55,436 bases of DNA from a virus: positions 1 through 55,436 of IMG/VR virus record IMGVR_UViG_3300005529_000045. One strand, written 5' to 3'. Below, one piece after another: positions 20,893-28,646 of the stretch. Both the position numbers and the translations under genes were made by a program. The notes beneath the pieces were generated by a model. That model was not told the DNA's origin, did not search any database, and saw only the letters and a program-made list of their open reading frames with translations. How positions within the stretch are numbered: the stretch's first letter is position 1; the number at the start of each line of letters is the position of its first letter.

Positions 20893-22125
20893 ATGAAGAG
20901 CAAAGAGCTGCGCGCGCAGCGCGCGAAGCTGGTCGAAGACGCGCGGGCATTTCTGGACGAGGGCACGCCCGAGGCGCTCGCCAAATTCAACGATATGCAT
21001 GACGAGGCCGACAAGCTGAAGGCGCAGATCGACGCGCTTGACGCGGCCGAAGCGCGTGAAGCGGCGACATACGAACAGCTTCGGGCGAGCGCGAGCCGGC
21101 AGCGCATCAGCCCCGACGAGGCGGCCAATCGCGAGCAGCTCGAAAGCTCGACGTTTATGACCTGGGTGCGGCGCGGCGCGGCCGGGCTTAACGACGAGCA
21201 GCGCGAGGTCTTCAATCGGCGCTTCCAGAACGCGCTTGGCACGACCCCGGACACCGCCGGCGGCTACACGGTCCCGCAGGGGCCGATGCAGAAGCTCGTC
21301 GATGCGCAGAAAGCCTATGGCGGGATGATGACGCCGGGCGTCGCGACCATTATCGATACCGACAATGGCGATGCCTTGCCCATCCCGACGGACAACGACA
21401 CGGCGAACGAGGGCGTCGAGCTGGCGGAGAACAGCCAGGTTACGACCCAGGATGTGACTTTCGGAGCCGTGACCCTGAACGGCTATACCTATACCTCAAA
21501 GCTCGTGCTGGTCAGCAACCAGCTGCTGCAAGACAGCGTGTTTGATCTCGAATCGTTTCTGATGGAAAAGCTCGGAGTGCGGATCGCGCGCGTCTTGAAC
21601 CGGCGCTTCACGACCGGCACCGGCGCCTCACAACCGACCGGCTTCATCACGGCAGCGGCGCTCGGCTATACCTGCGGCGGCTCGACGAGCTCCGGCGAGA
21701 CGACGGCCATTTCGAGCGACGATCTGATCGAGCTCGAGCACTCGGTCGATGCCGCGTACCGCCGGCCGAACGGGCGCTACATGATGAGCGACCCTGCCCT
21801 GAAGCAGATCAAGAAGCTGAAGGATGCAATGGGGCGCCCACTCTGGCTTCCGGGTTTGGCGGACAAGGAACCCGACACGATCAACAGCTATCCCTACACG
21901 ATCAACTTCAACATGGACGCGCCGGCCGCGAGCGCCAAACCCGTCGCCTTCGGCGATTTCAGTCTCTACTACATCCGCCGCATTTCCGGGACGCGGGTCC
22001 TGCGGCTGGTGGAGCGCTACGCCGATTTCAATCAGGTCGGCTTTGTTGCATTCCAGCGCTGGGACGGCAATCTGATCGACGCCGGCACGCATCCGGTCAA
22101 ATACTTGCAAAACTCCGCGACCTGA
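20893..22125 (+). CDS. Major capsid protein (HK97 fold)
   Basis: This 410-aa protein is normal for HK97-type capsid precursors. The first 85 residues are a charged coiled coil (AEDEADKLKAQIDALDAAEA-like), the delta-domain scaffold removed during maturation. The fold core shows GGYTVPQGPMQKLVDAQKAY, DVTFGAVTLNGYTYTSKLVL, VSNQLLQDSVFDLESFLMEK and LNRRFTTGTGASQPTGFITA. SLYYIRRISGTRVLRLVERY lies near the end. All are typical capsid elements. A GGAGAGG ribosome site precedes the ATG by a few bases. Confidence 0.96.
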   Translation: MKSKELRAQRAKLVEDARAFLDEGTPEALAKFNDMHDEADKLKAQIDALDAAEAREAATYEQLRASASRQRISPDEAANREQLESSTFMTWVRRGAAGLNDEQREVFNRRFQNALGTTPDTAGGYTVPQGPMQKLVDAQKAYGGMMTPGVATIIDTDNGDALPIPTDNDTANEGVELAENSQVTTQDVTFGAVTLNGYTYTSKLVLVSNQLLQDSVFDLESFLMEKLGVRIARVLNRRFTTGTGASQPTGFITAAALGYTCGGSTSSGETTAISSDDLIELEHSVDAAYRRPNGRYMMSDPALKQIKKLKDAMGRPLWLPGLADKEPDTINSYPYTINFNMDAPAASAKPVAFGDFSLYYIRRISGTRVLRLVERYADFNQVGFVAFQRWDGNLIDAGTHPVKYLQNSAT

Positions 22126-22208
22126 TCGCGGCTCTGCCTGCGCCCGCTGTCGAGTAGGCGAGCGCGCGGGCGTCCCTACCCTTGGCCCTTTCGACCAGGA
22201 GCATTCCG

Positions 22209-22652
22209 ATGCGCCAGTACGATTTGCACGACAACATCGTGCAGAAGATCACGATCCCGCTGCAGACCGTTGGTACGACCGGCACCGGCCGCACCGGCAA
22301 GGTTATCGATCGCTCCGGTTACCAGGGTGTCGAGCTCCTAGTCGAGTACGGCTCCGTTACGGCGACCAATGCGACCGCGACTGTTACGCTGCTCGAAGGC
22401 GATGTCACGGGCACGATGACCTCGGTCGCCGATGCCAGCATGATCCCCAACGCCAATGCCGAGTCCCTCGCGGGGCTTGCGGTGGCCGCTACGCGCACGT
22501 CTGGGGTCAGCAAGAACGTGGCGCACAAGATCGGCTATATCGGCCTGAAGCGCTACGTGTCGGCCAATATCAAATCGACCGTCTCGGCCGGCTTTCTCAT
22601 TGGCGCCAAGTTCCTGCTGGGCGACCCGAACAGCGCTCCGGTCGCGAGCTGA
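22209..22652 (+). CDS. Structural protein, probable head decoration or connector
   Basis: ATG 22209 follows AGGAG: MRQYDLHDNIVQKITIPLQT. The 147-aa product is beta-rich with many Thr, Val and Gly (GYQGVELLVEYGSVTATNAT; VTLLEGDVTGTMTSVADAS). It carries no enzymatic motif. Placement straight after the capsid gene suggests a capsid-decorating or head-associated protein. Its stop overlaps the start of the Rossmann-type enzyme. Confidence 0.72.
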   Translation: MRQYDLHDNIVQKITIPLQTVGTTGTGRTGKVIDRSGYQGVELLVEYGSVTATNATATVTLLEGDVTGTMTSVADASMIPNANAESLAGLAVAATRTSGVSKNVAHKIGYIGLKRYVSANIKSTVSAGFLIGAKFLLGDPNSAPVAS

Positions 22653-23389
22653 TGCTGCAAACCGTGGCGACGGTGCCGGCCCATGTCGTGATACTCGGGC
22701 TGGGGCCGTCGCTCGAGGCCTATCTCGACATCGTGAAGCGGCTGGGGTCTCGCCGCCGCTTCGCGGACGAGGTGTGGGCGATCAACGCGCTGGGCGACAT
22801 CCTCCAGTGCGACCGCGTCTTCCACATGGACGACGTGCGCATCCAAGAAATCCGTGCCGCCGCGAGGCCGCAGAGCAACATCGCAGCGATGCTGGAATGG
22901 CTGCGCAACCATCCGGGGCCGATCTACACAAGCCGGGTCCATAACGGTTACCCAGGCCTCGTCGAGTACCCGTTGGCAGAGGTCATCAACGATTGCGGCG
23001 TCGCCTACATCAACAACACTGCCGCCGCGGCGCTCGCCTTCGCCAATTATCTCGGGGTGAAAGAAATCACTTTCTTCGGCTGCGATTACACCTATCCAAA
23101 TGCTCACGATGCCGAGCGTGGGCGGGCCTGCCTCGAATTCCACATCGGCATCGCAAAGGCGCGCGGAACGAAGATCGGCTTGCCGGACCGCACGTCGCTG
23201 ATGGACGCGCTCTATTCGCAGCAGGACCGGCTCTATGGGTACGACACGCTCGACCTTGAGCTGTCGGAAGAGGACGGCCGGGTGCGCGTGTTGATGACGC
23301 CGCGCGGCGGTCTGCCGAGCGCCGATGAGATAGAACGTCGCTACGACCATTCGCGCCCCGTCAATCCCCTGCTCCGCGGAGCCGCCTGA
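22652..23389 (+). CDS. Rossmann-like enzyme resembling DUF115/MAF-type proteins
   Basis: This 245-aa protein has an N-terminal AHVVILGLGPSLEAYLDIVK (residues about 9-28), a glycine-rich nucleotide-binding turn as in DUF115 (flagellin glycosyltransferase-like, MptE-like) proteins. Further on come EVWAINALGDILQCDRVFHM, YINNTAAAALAFANYLGVKE and ITFFGCDYTYPNAHDAERGR. It is an unusual guest in a head gene cluster and overlaps both neighbours, so it is co-expressed with virion proteins. It may add a sugar or another group to capsid or phage DNA; that is inference. A non-catalytic structural use is also possible. Confidence 0.7.
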   Translation: MLQTVATVPAHVVILGLGPSLEAYLDIVKRLGSRRRFADEVWAINALGDILQCDRVFHMDDVRIQEIRAAARPQSNIAAMLEWLRNHPGPIYTSRVHNGYPGLVEYPLAEVINDCGVAYINNTAAAALAFANYLGVKEITFFGCDYTYPNAHDAERGRACLEFHIGIAKARGTKIGLPDRTSLMDALYSQQDRLYGYDTLDLELSEEDGRVRVLMTPRGGLPSADEIERRYDHSRPVNPLLRGAA

Positions 23390-23796
23390 TGTATCCGGGT
23401 CTTCAGTCGCTGGGCGATTTTGCGATCGGCGCGGCCGGCACGCAGGTCGGCAGCTGGGTCGCCGGGCTCGACGGGCTCACCGCCGTCAATCTGCTCGCGA
23501 AATTCGCCTACGGGTCCGGCGGCACGAAGACAACCGTCTATATCCAGACCTCGCTCGACGGCGGCGCGACTGTGGCTGACATTGCCGCGATCACTTTCAC
23601 CACCTCCGGTGCCTCCAAGATCGTCAACCTCTCAGGATTGACGCCGCACACGACCGAGGTCACGCCGACCGACGCCGCCCTCACGGATGATACCTGCGTC
23701 GACGGCGTTCTCGGCGACCGGCTACGCGCCAAAGTCGTTTCGACCGGCACCTATGCCGGGAACACCACCCTCAGCATCCGCGCCGGCGTGCGCTGA
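23389..23796 (+). CDS. Hypothetical virion protein, 135 aa
   Basis: MYPGLQSLGDFAIGAAGTQV leads a beta-rich, Thr/Gly-rich protein (KTTVYIQTSLDGGATVADIA, FTTSGASKIVNLSGL, NTTLSIRAGVR). The repeated short strands suggest a jelly-roll or immunoglobulin-like fold. It lies among head genes and overlaps the previous gene, so it is probably a minor head or decoration protein. No family is recognised. Confidence 0.68.
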   Translation: MYPGLQSLGDFAIGAAGTQVGSWVAGLDGLTAVNLLAKFAYGSGGTKTTVYIQTSLDGGATVADIAAITFTTSGASKIVNLSGLTPHTTEVTPTDAALTDDTCVDGVLGDRLRAKVVSTGTYAGNTTLSIRAGVR

Positions 23797-23820
23797 TCTG
23801 TCTATCGGGAGTAACGCGCC

Positions 23821-24417
23821 ATGACGACCCGCGATCCGCTGTACGCGGCGAGCAACTACGTCGAGCAGAACGGCACCCGCACCGTCATCGGTGGCGAGAT
23901 CGACATCGTCACTGGCGGGAAGCTCAAGATCAACGGGACCGACTTGACCTCGGCTGTTAATGCCGTCGCCAACGATGCGGCCCGCTATGTCGGGGCCGGC
24001 TCGACGAAAACCCTTACTGCGGCCAACAACAAGCAAGTGATCTTTCTTGACACCGCGACGGGATCGACCGTCACGTTGCCGGCCGCGAGTGGATCGGGTA
24101 ACCGGTTCCGTTTCGTCGTCACGGTCAAGGCCGCCTCCAACAGCCATGTGATCCAGGTCGCGAATGGCTCCGATTTCATGATCGGCAGCATTCACGGCAT
24201 CTCCGACGACCCGGCGACGGTCAAAGGGTGGATCGCCGCCAACAGCGGCACGGTCTCGACAAACAGCGATACGATCACACTCAACCGCTCGACGACGGGT
24301 TCGGTTTCCGTCGGCGAGATCATCGAGGTCGAGGACATCGCTGCGAACACCTGGCTGGTGACCGGCGCCATCACACAGAGCGGTACTGAAGCGACCCCGT
24401 TCAGCGCAGCGGTGTAA
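23821..24417 (+). CDS. Hypothetical virion protein, beta-rich, 198 aa
   Basis: MTTRDPLYAASNYVEQNGTR begins a protein with TVIGGEIDIVTGGKLKINGT, AGSTKTLTAANNKQVIFLDT and ATGSTVTLPAASGSGNRFRF. These stretches are common in phage decoration and fibre proteins with repeated beta-strands. It lies between head decoration-like genes and the connector. It could be a head fibre or capsid surface protein. No catalytic residues stand out. Confidence 0.7.
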   Translation: MTTRDPLYAASNYVEQNGTRTVIGGEIDIVTGGKLKINGTDLTSAVNAVANDAARYVGAGSTKTLTAANNKQVIFLDTATGSTVTLPAASGSGNRFRFVVTVKAASNSHVIQVANGSDFMIGSIHGISDDPATVKGWIAANSGTVSTNSDTITLNRSTTGSVSVGEIIEVEDIAANTWLVTGAITQSGTEATPFSAAV

Positions 24418-24439
24418 ACGGGCAGCTCCGTCGTTTTCC

Positions 24440-25096
24440 GTGCGTAACTACCTGATCACGAGCATCGTCACGCCTGCCGGCAGTGTTGATCTTATCGATG
24501 CGGCCGACGCCAAGGCTGAGCTGAAGATCGTCGACACCAGCGACGACACCCTCATCGCGCGCTTTATCACCGAAGCATCGACGATGGCCGCAAACTGGTG
24601 CAACCGCTCTTTTGTCGTGCAGACCTATCTCGATCAATGGCGGGTTGGCGAATGGGCGCGGTCGCATCGCCATTGGGGCGGCGCGCGCCAAATCAAACCG
24701 CTGCCGATGTCGAACGGACCCGTCATAGCGATCTCGGCCGTCGATCAGGACGCGACGCCGTTGACGGCTGGAACCGACTATGAGGCCGACCTCAGTGCGG
24801 GGCTGCTCTACCGGCTCGACGGTGACGGCAATGCCGCGTCCTGGTGGGGCGATCTGGTGACGGTGCAGTATTCCGCCGGGTACGACACGATCCCGGCCGA
24901 TGTGCAGGCGGCGGTCTTCCGTCTCGTGACGATGCGCTACAAGGGAAGGGGCCGCGACCCGATGCTGCGGGAGCGCGACCAAGGCGGCATGGTCGGGCGC
25001 GAAACCTACTGGATCGGCGCACCTCCGATGGACGGCAGCCTGCCGGCCGACATCGCGGCGATGCTGCGGCCCTATCGTGTTCCGATGGTCGCCTGA
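24440..25096 (+). CDS. Head-tail connector protein (gp6-like)
   Basis: GTG start at 24440: VRNYLITSIVTPAGSVDLID. The segments DAADAKAELKIVDTSDDTLI, ARFITEASTMAANWCNRSF and GDLVTVQYSAGYDTIPADVQ, then AAVFRLVTMRYKGRGRDPML, match phage head-tail connector/adaptor proteins of the gp6/YqbG type. Its 218 aa is normal. It docks below the portal to close the head and bind the tail. The N-terminal helical bundle and the central strand-loop region are both visible. Confidence 0.85.
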   Translation: MRNYLITSIVTPAGSVDLIDAADAKAELKIVDTSDDTLIARFITEASTMAANWCNRSFVVQTYLDQWRVGEWARSHRHWGGARQIKPLPMSNGPVIAISAVDQDATPLTAGTDYEADLSAGLLYRLDGDGNAASWWGDLVTVQYSAGYDTIPADVQAAVFRLVTMRYKGRGRDPMLRERDQGGMVGRETYWIGAPPMDGSLPADIAAMLRPYRVPMVA

Positions 25097-25098
25097 CG

Positions 25099-25566
25099 AT
25101 GGAAATCACCGCGATCGTCTCGGGCGAGCGCGATTTCGCGGCGCGCCTTGACCAGATGCCAGCGCGCGTGCGCGAGCGCCTTGTCACGGTGATCACGTCG
25201 TTGACGGCACGCCTCCTGGCGGCTGTGCAGCAAAACGAGCCGCAAAGGACGGGGGCGCTGCGCAGCGAAACCCAAATGCGCGTCGATGTGACGGACGATG
25301 TGGTGCGCGGGCGTGTCTTTGTCGCGGCCCCCTCGGCGCGGGAGCATGCCAAGGCTGCCGCGTTGGAATACGGTGCCCATGGCATGGTTGCCGTGCGAGC
25401 CTACCAGCGGCAGGGACATACGCCGTTCGGCATGGCCGCCGCCCAGGTTGTCGCGGCTTACCGCCGCCAGGCGAATATCGTCGCCGATCGGTTCGAGCGC
25501 ACCGCACTCGACGCGATGCGCGGCACGATCAAGGCTGAAATCACCGAAGCGCTCGAAAGCCTCTGA
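25099..25566 (+). CDS. HK97 gp10-like tail-completion/neck protein
   Basis: This 155-aa protein starts MEITAIVSGERDFAARLDQM. It contains QNEPQRTGALRSETQMRVDV and a conserved block with AALEYGAHGMVAVRAYQRQG. Those are the T-G-x-L and E-Y-G motifs of HK97 gp10-family proteins, which sit at the head-tail joint. A C-terminal helix ends the protein. It overlaps the tail terminator gene by one base. Confidence 0.85.
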   Translation: MEITAIVSGERDFAARLDQMPARVRERLVTVITSLTARLLAAVQQNEPQRTGALRSETQMRVDVTDDVVRGRVFVAAPSAREHAKAAALEYGAHGMVAVRAYQRQGHTPFGMAAAQVVAAYRRQANIVADRFERTALDAMRGTIKAEITEALESL

Positions 25567-26009
25567 TGAACCGGGAAGCGATCATGGCCGCGCTCTTCGC
25601 GCGGCTGCAAACGGTGTCGCAATTCGAGACGACGGGTCGCCGGGTGCAGTTTTGGAGCGATGTCCCGGCACAGCCGGCCTTGTTCCTGCGCCACGTGAAG
25701 GATGATTACCCGCCACGGCCGGAGGGCATACCTGCTCTCGTGACGATGCATGCCGAGGCGTGGATCTACTCGCGAGCCGGCGAAGACCCGCACGCGGTGC
25801 CGGAAACAGCGCTGAACCAACTGGTCGACGCGGTCGAGGCGGCGCTCGCGCCCGATGTCATCGTCCCGAATTTCTCGATCGAGAACGTGCAAACCCTGGG
25901 CGGCCTCGTCGAGCATTGCTGGATCGAGGACGAGGTGCTGTTCGATCCGGGGGATATCGACAAGCAGGCAAAGGCGGTCATTCCGATCGCGATGCTTGTG
26001 CCGCAATAA
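25566..26009 (+). CDS. Tail terminator-like protein
   Basis: MNREAIMAALFARLQTVSQF, then FETTGRRVQFWSDVPAQPAL, FLRHVKDDYPPRPEGIPAL and TMHAEAWIYSRAGEDPHAVP. This is an alpha/beta protein of 147 aa with the layout of phage tail terminator (gpU-like) proteins found between the gp10-like neck gene and the tube gene. It would cap the tail tube and fix its length with the tape measure. It is assigned mainly by order and general pattern. Confidence 0.75.
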   Translation: MNREAIMAALFARLQTVSQFETTGRRVQFWSDVPAQPALFLRHVKDDYPPRPEGIPALVTMHAEAWIYSRAGEDPHAVPETALNQLVDAVEAALAPDVIVPNFSIENVQTLGGLVEHCWIEDEVLFDPGDIDKQAKAVIPIAMLVPQ

Positions 26010-26021
26010 CGGAGACAAGGC

Positions 26022-26921
26022 ATGGACGACAACGAAGCCCAATTCGGGGCGGCAATAGACGCACCGAGGGAGCAGGTCGGCGAGACGCATGCAGCCGATG
26101 GCATTGAGCGCGAAGCGACGCTGGGTGCCGCTGAGCAGGCATCCCCGCGCCTCTCATCCGTCATCGACGAGTGGCTGGCGAAGTGGCGCCCCGAGAGCCC
26201 GGACCCGCACCATCCGGTGCAGTATCTCTCGGGCGCGTGGCACCATTTCACGGCAGCAGCGGAAGATCTGAAGGAGCGCCTCGCGAAGGGCGTCGTTCCG
26301 GTCCTCGTCGCCGTTGCGCTCCTCGCCGGTCTTGTCGGGCCGGTCATGGCGCAATCCGCAGGTTTGGCACTCCCGGCCACCCAGCAAAGCGTCCTGCAAT
26401 TGGGGGCGGGACAATTGCCCGTGGGGCAGGGCGTCGGGTCGAACCCATCGGCCGTCACGGTCGGCGGCGACGCGACGCTCAATGCCTCGGGGTCCTTGAT
26501 CGTCACAAAGACGAACGGCGCGAACCTCGGCACGGCAGCGATCGCGAACACCGGCACGTCGGGCGGCACCGTGCCGCTGTTGAACACGGCCAACACCTTC
26601 GCCGCGGGCGTCTTGCAGACCTTTGCCGGCCATGTCGCCTCGGGCGGTTCGTCGCCTTCGCTCTCCTCCTGCGGCACCTCGCCGGCGATCATCGGGGACG
26701 ACAAGGACGGCCAGGTAACGATGGGCACCGGCTCCCCGACCGGCTGCGTCATCACCTTTGCGTCGGCCTATACCGCGGCGCCGATCTGCACCGTTAGCTG
26801 GCTCGCGACGCCCCTTGCCTCGCAGAGCTACGCGGTCAGCAACACCGCGATCACGCTGACCCAGACCGGCACCTCGTCAAATAAGGTCGCCTATCACTGT
26901 AGTGCGCAAGCGGGCGGCTGA
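26022..26921 (+). CDS. Membrane-anchored or exported fibre-like protein, 299 aa
   Basis: The first 85 residues are acidic-to-neutral and look cytoplasmic (VIDEWLAKWRPESPDPHHPV). One strong hydrophobic segment follows at about residues 91-109 (VVPVLVAVALLAGLVGPVMA), then QSAGLALP, a possible signal-peptidase site. The rest is fibre-like (GGDATLNASGSLIVTKTNGA; GGTVPLLNTANTFAAGVLQT) and closes with a small domain seen at fibre ends (GCVITFASAYTAAPICTVSW). A membrane-passing fibre protein between tail terminator and tube genes is odd. It resembles the exported group at 37905-43829. The role is unknown. Confidence 0.65.
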   Translation: MDDNEAQFGAAIDAPREQVGETHAADGIEREATLGAAEQASPRLSSVIDEWLAKWRPESPDPHHPVQYLSGAWHHFTAAAEDLKERLAKGVVPVLVAVALLAGLVGPVMAQSAGLALPATQQSVLQLGAGQLPVGQGVGSNPSAVTVGGDATLNASGSLIVTKTNGANLGTAAIANTGTSGGTVPLLNTANTFAAGVLQTFAGHVASGGSSPSLSSCGTSPAIIGDDKDGQVTMGTGSPTGCVITFASAYTAAPICTVSWLATPLASQSYAVSNTAITLTQTGTSSNKVAYHCSAQAGG

Positions 26922-26972
26922 TCTCAAAACGCCCTTCAGGGCGCCACCTTCCTTTCGCGGGAGCTTAAAATC

Positions 26973-27731
26973 ATGCAGCTCGCCTTCGGCGCCGGTGCCC
27001 TGTGGGGCAACCGCACGGACGTCACGGGGTCGGGGATCGGTCCCGACCAGTTCGGCATCCTGCAGGATGTCTCGGTCGATTTCTCCTGGCGTACCGAGAA
27101 GCTTTACGGGTCGAAGCAATTCCCCGTGGATATTGCCCGGGGCGAAGGGGAGATTACGGGCAAGGCAAAGTTCGCGCGCATCTTCGGCGCGATCTATGGC
27201 GATTTGTTCTTCGGCCAGACCCCGATCACCGGGCAATTGACGGTCGCCCAGAACGAACCCCAGAACGTCCCCGCGGGGTCGCCCTACGCAGTGACAGTCA
27301 ACAACGCGGCAAATTATTCCGACGACCTCGGCGTCTACTACGCCAACACCGGGCTGCGCTTCACCCGAGTGTCTGCCGCGGCCTCAGCCGGGCAGTATTC
27401 GGTCAACACCGGTACCGGCGTCTACACCTTCTCGTCGGCCGACGCGAGCGCCGCAGTGTCGATCTCCTATCTCTGGAACAACGCCGCCGCCGGAAAGAAG
27501 CTCGCCGTCGCCAACCAATTCCAGGGCTACACGCCGACCTTCAAGGCGACCCTGTTCAATCAAAAAGCGACGCAAGGGGTGACGGCCGGGCTCGCGCTCG
27601 TGCTCAACGCCTGCGTCGCCGACAAATTGTCGATGCCGCTCTCGATCGGCCGCTACGTCATTCAGGAATTCGACTTCTCGGCCTTCGCCGACGCGGCAGA
27701 CAACATCTGCACGCTCTCAGTCAGCGAGTAA
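26973..27731 (+). CDS. Major tail tube protein
   Basis: This 252-aa protein starts MQLAFGAGALWGNRTDVTGS. It has VSVDFSWRTEKLYGSKQFPV and DIARGEGEITGKAKFARIFG, typical of tail tube proteins with the beta-sandwich tube fold. An inserted domain (about residues 90-170, YAVTVNNAANYSDDLGVYYA) probably projects outward as an immunoglobulin-like decoration. It stacks in rings to form the tail tube. GGGAGC precedes the ATG. It is directly followed by the chaperone pair, the usual order in long-tailed phages. Confidence 0.88.
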   Translation: MQLAFGAGALWGNRTDVTGSGIGPDQFGILQDVSVDFSWRTEKLYGSKQFPVDIARGEGEITGKAKFARIFGAIYGDLFFGQTPITGQLTVAQNEPQNVPAGSPYAVTVNNAANYSDDLGVYYANTGLRFTRVSAAASAGQYSVNTGTGVYTFSSADASAAVSISYLWNNAAAGKKLAVANQFQGYTPTFKATLFNQKATQGVTAGLALVLNACVADKLSMPLSIGRYVIQEFDFSAFADAADNICTLSVSE

Positions 27732-27752
27732 ACACAAGGACGCAAGGAACCC

Positions 27753-28115
27753 ATGGCGGAAACGATCACGTTGGGCGGCCGCAGCTTCGAGTTGCCGCGG
27801 CCGACAATCCCCTACCTTGTCGAGTTGGGGCAGATCCTCGACGACGAGAAGCCGGGGGTCGCGGGCATCGCCGAACGCAATGGGCGCATCGTCGGCGCTG
27901 CCCTGAAGCGCACCGGTGCGGAGTTCGATCCGGACACTGTCGAGGTGGGGTTCGACGAACTCAACGCGGCGATCGAGAAGATCATGCAGGTCGCGGGCTT
28001 TCAGTGGGGAAAAGCGCCGCCGGCGAACGCCGGCTATCAGAGCAGCTCGACGAGCTCATCGCCGCCCTCGCAACCGGCTGCGGATACGTCTGGCCCCGAG
28101 ACTTCGCCGAGCTGA
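27753..28115 (+). CDS. Tail assembly chaperone, short form (gpG-like)
   Basis: This 120-aa form begins MAETITLGGRSFELPRPTIP and reads on past the slippery site into a Ser/Pro-rich tail (SSSTSSSPPSQPAADTSG). It is the unshifted product. Together with the shifted form it binds the tape measure and tube subunits during tail assembly. The low-complexity ending after residue 87 is what is expected when the real protein continues in another frame. Confidence 0.85.
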   Translation: MAETITLGGRSFELPRPTIPYLVELGQILDDEKPGVAGIAERNGRIVGAALKRTGAEFDPDTVEVGFDELNAAIEKIMQVAGFQWGKAPPANAGYQSSSTSSSPPSQPAADTSGPETSPS

Positions 28116-28408
28116 CAGTCAGAGACTGCGAGCGGGTTTTCCGGTACTGGGAAACGCATCCTCCGACCTACCAGCTGGTCGGGCTGATCGCCCGAATGCT
28201 CGGGTGGAAAGGGCCGCAGGAAGAAGAAAACCCCGACCTCGACAAGATCGAGGCCGAATTCGCAAAAATGGGGCTGCCGGTCGTCCGCAACGCCGACATC
28301 GGGCCGCCGAAGGCGATCCTCGATTTCGATAATGACGACGAGCTCGCCGAACGAAATAAGCAGCGGATCGTCGAGATCGCGAAGCGGGGAGCTTCAGGTA
28401 GGGGCTGA
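27753..28408 (+). CDS. Tail assembly chaperone, -1 frameshift product (gpG-T-like)
   Basis: Made when ribosomes slip one base back on GGGAAAA (28007-28013), read G-GGA-AAA in the first frame. After Lys87 translation continues from 28013 as SAAGERRLSEQLDELIAALA. It then runs ATGCGYVWPRDFAELTVRDC to the stop at 28408, giving 218 aa. The second part shows normal codon use and a globular helical pattern (ERVFRYWETHPPTYQLVGLI) and has no good start of its own. This is the same arrangement as lambda G/GT. Confidence 0.88.
28007..28013 (+). promoter_or_regulatory. Programmed -1 frameshift site GGGAAAA
   Basis: Canonical X-XXY-YYZ heptamer in the correct phase (G28007, GGA 28008-28010, AAA 28011-28013), located where the two chaperone frames meet. 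GC-rich sequence after it could form a stimulating hairpin. Confidence 0.88.
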
Positions 28409-28600
28409 GGCCTTGATCGCTCTCTCGATCCGCTGGGCCGCACTCCCAATCGTCGCCAGAATCAGCGACAGGACACAAACTACGATCAGCACGGCGCCGA
28501 GAATTTCGACAAGAGCGCTGCTCGCGAAGAACATCGCGATCCCGGCCAAACCGGAAATCAGCGCCAGAACAGCGCCCACGACCTTCGCCGCTTCCATCAT
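28394..28600 (-). CDS. Antisense-strand small membrane protein, 68 aa
   Basis: MMEAAKVVGAVLALISGLAG, then IAMFFASSALVEILGAVLIV and VCVLSLILATIGSAAQRIER: two hydrophobic segments (about residues 7-27 and 32-54) and a basic end. GGGGGAG lies directly before the double ATG. It is the only leftward frame in the otherwise rightward late operon, placed between the chaperone and tape-measure genes. It is either a separately expressed membrane gene or an unusually protein-like shadow of non-coding DNA. The rightward strand has no gene in 28409-28646. Confidence 0.5.
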   Translation of the reverse strand: MMEAAKVVGAVLALISGLAGIAMFFASSALVEILGAVLIVVCVLSLILATIGSAAQRIERAIKASAPT

Positions 28601-28646
28601 CTCCCCCGAGTGTTAATCGCGTCTTGCGGGACCGGAGTATAGTCCA

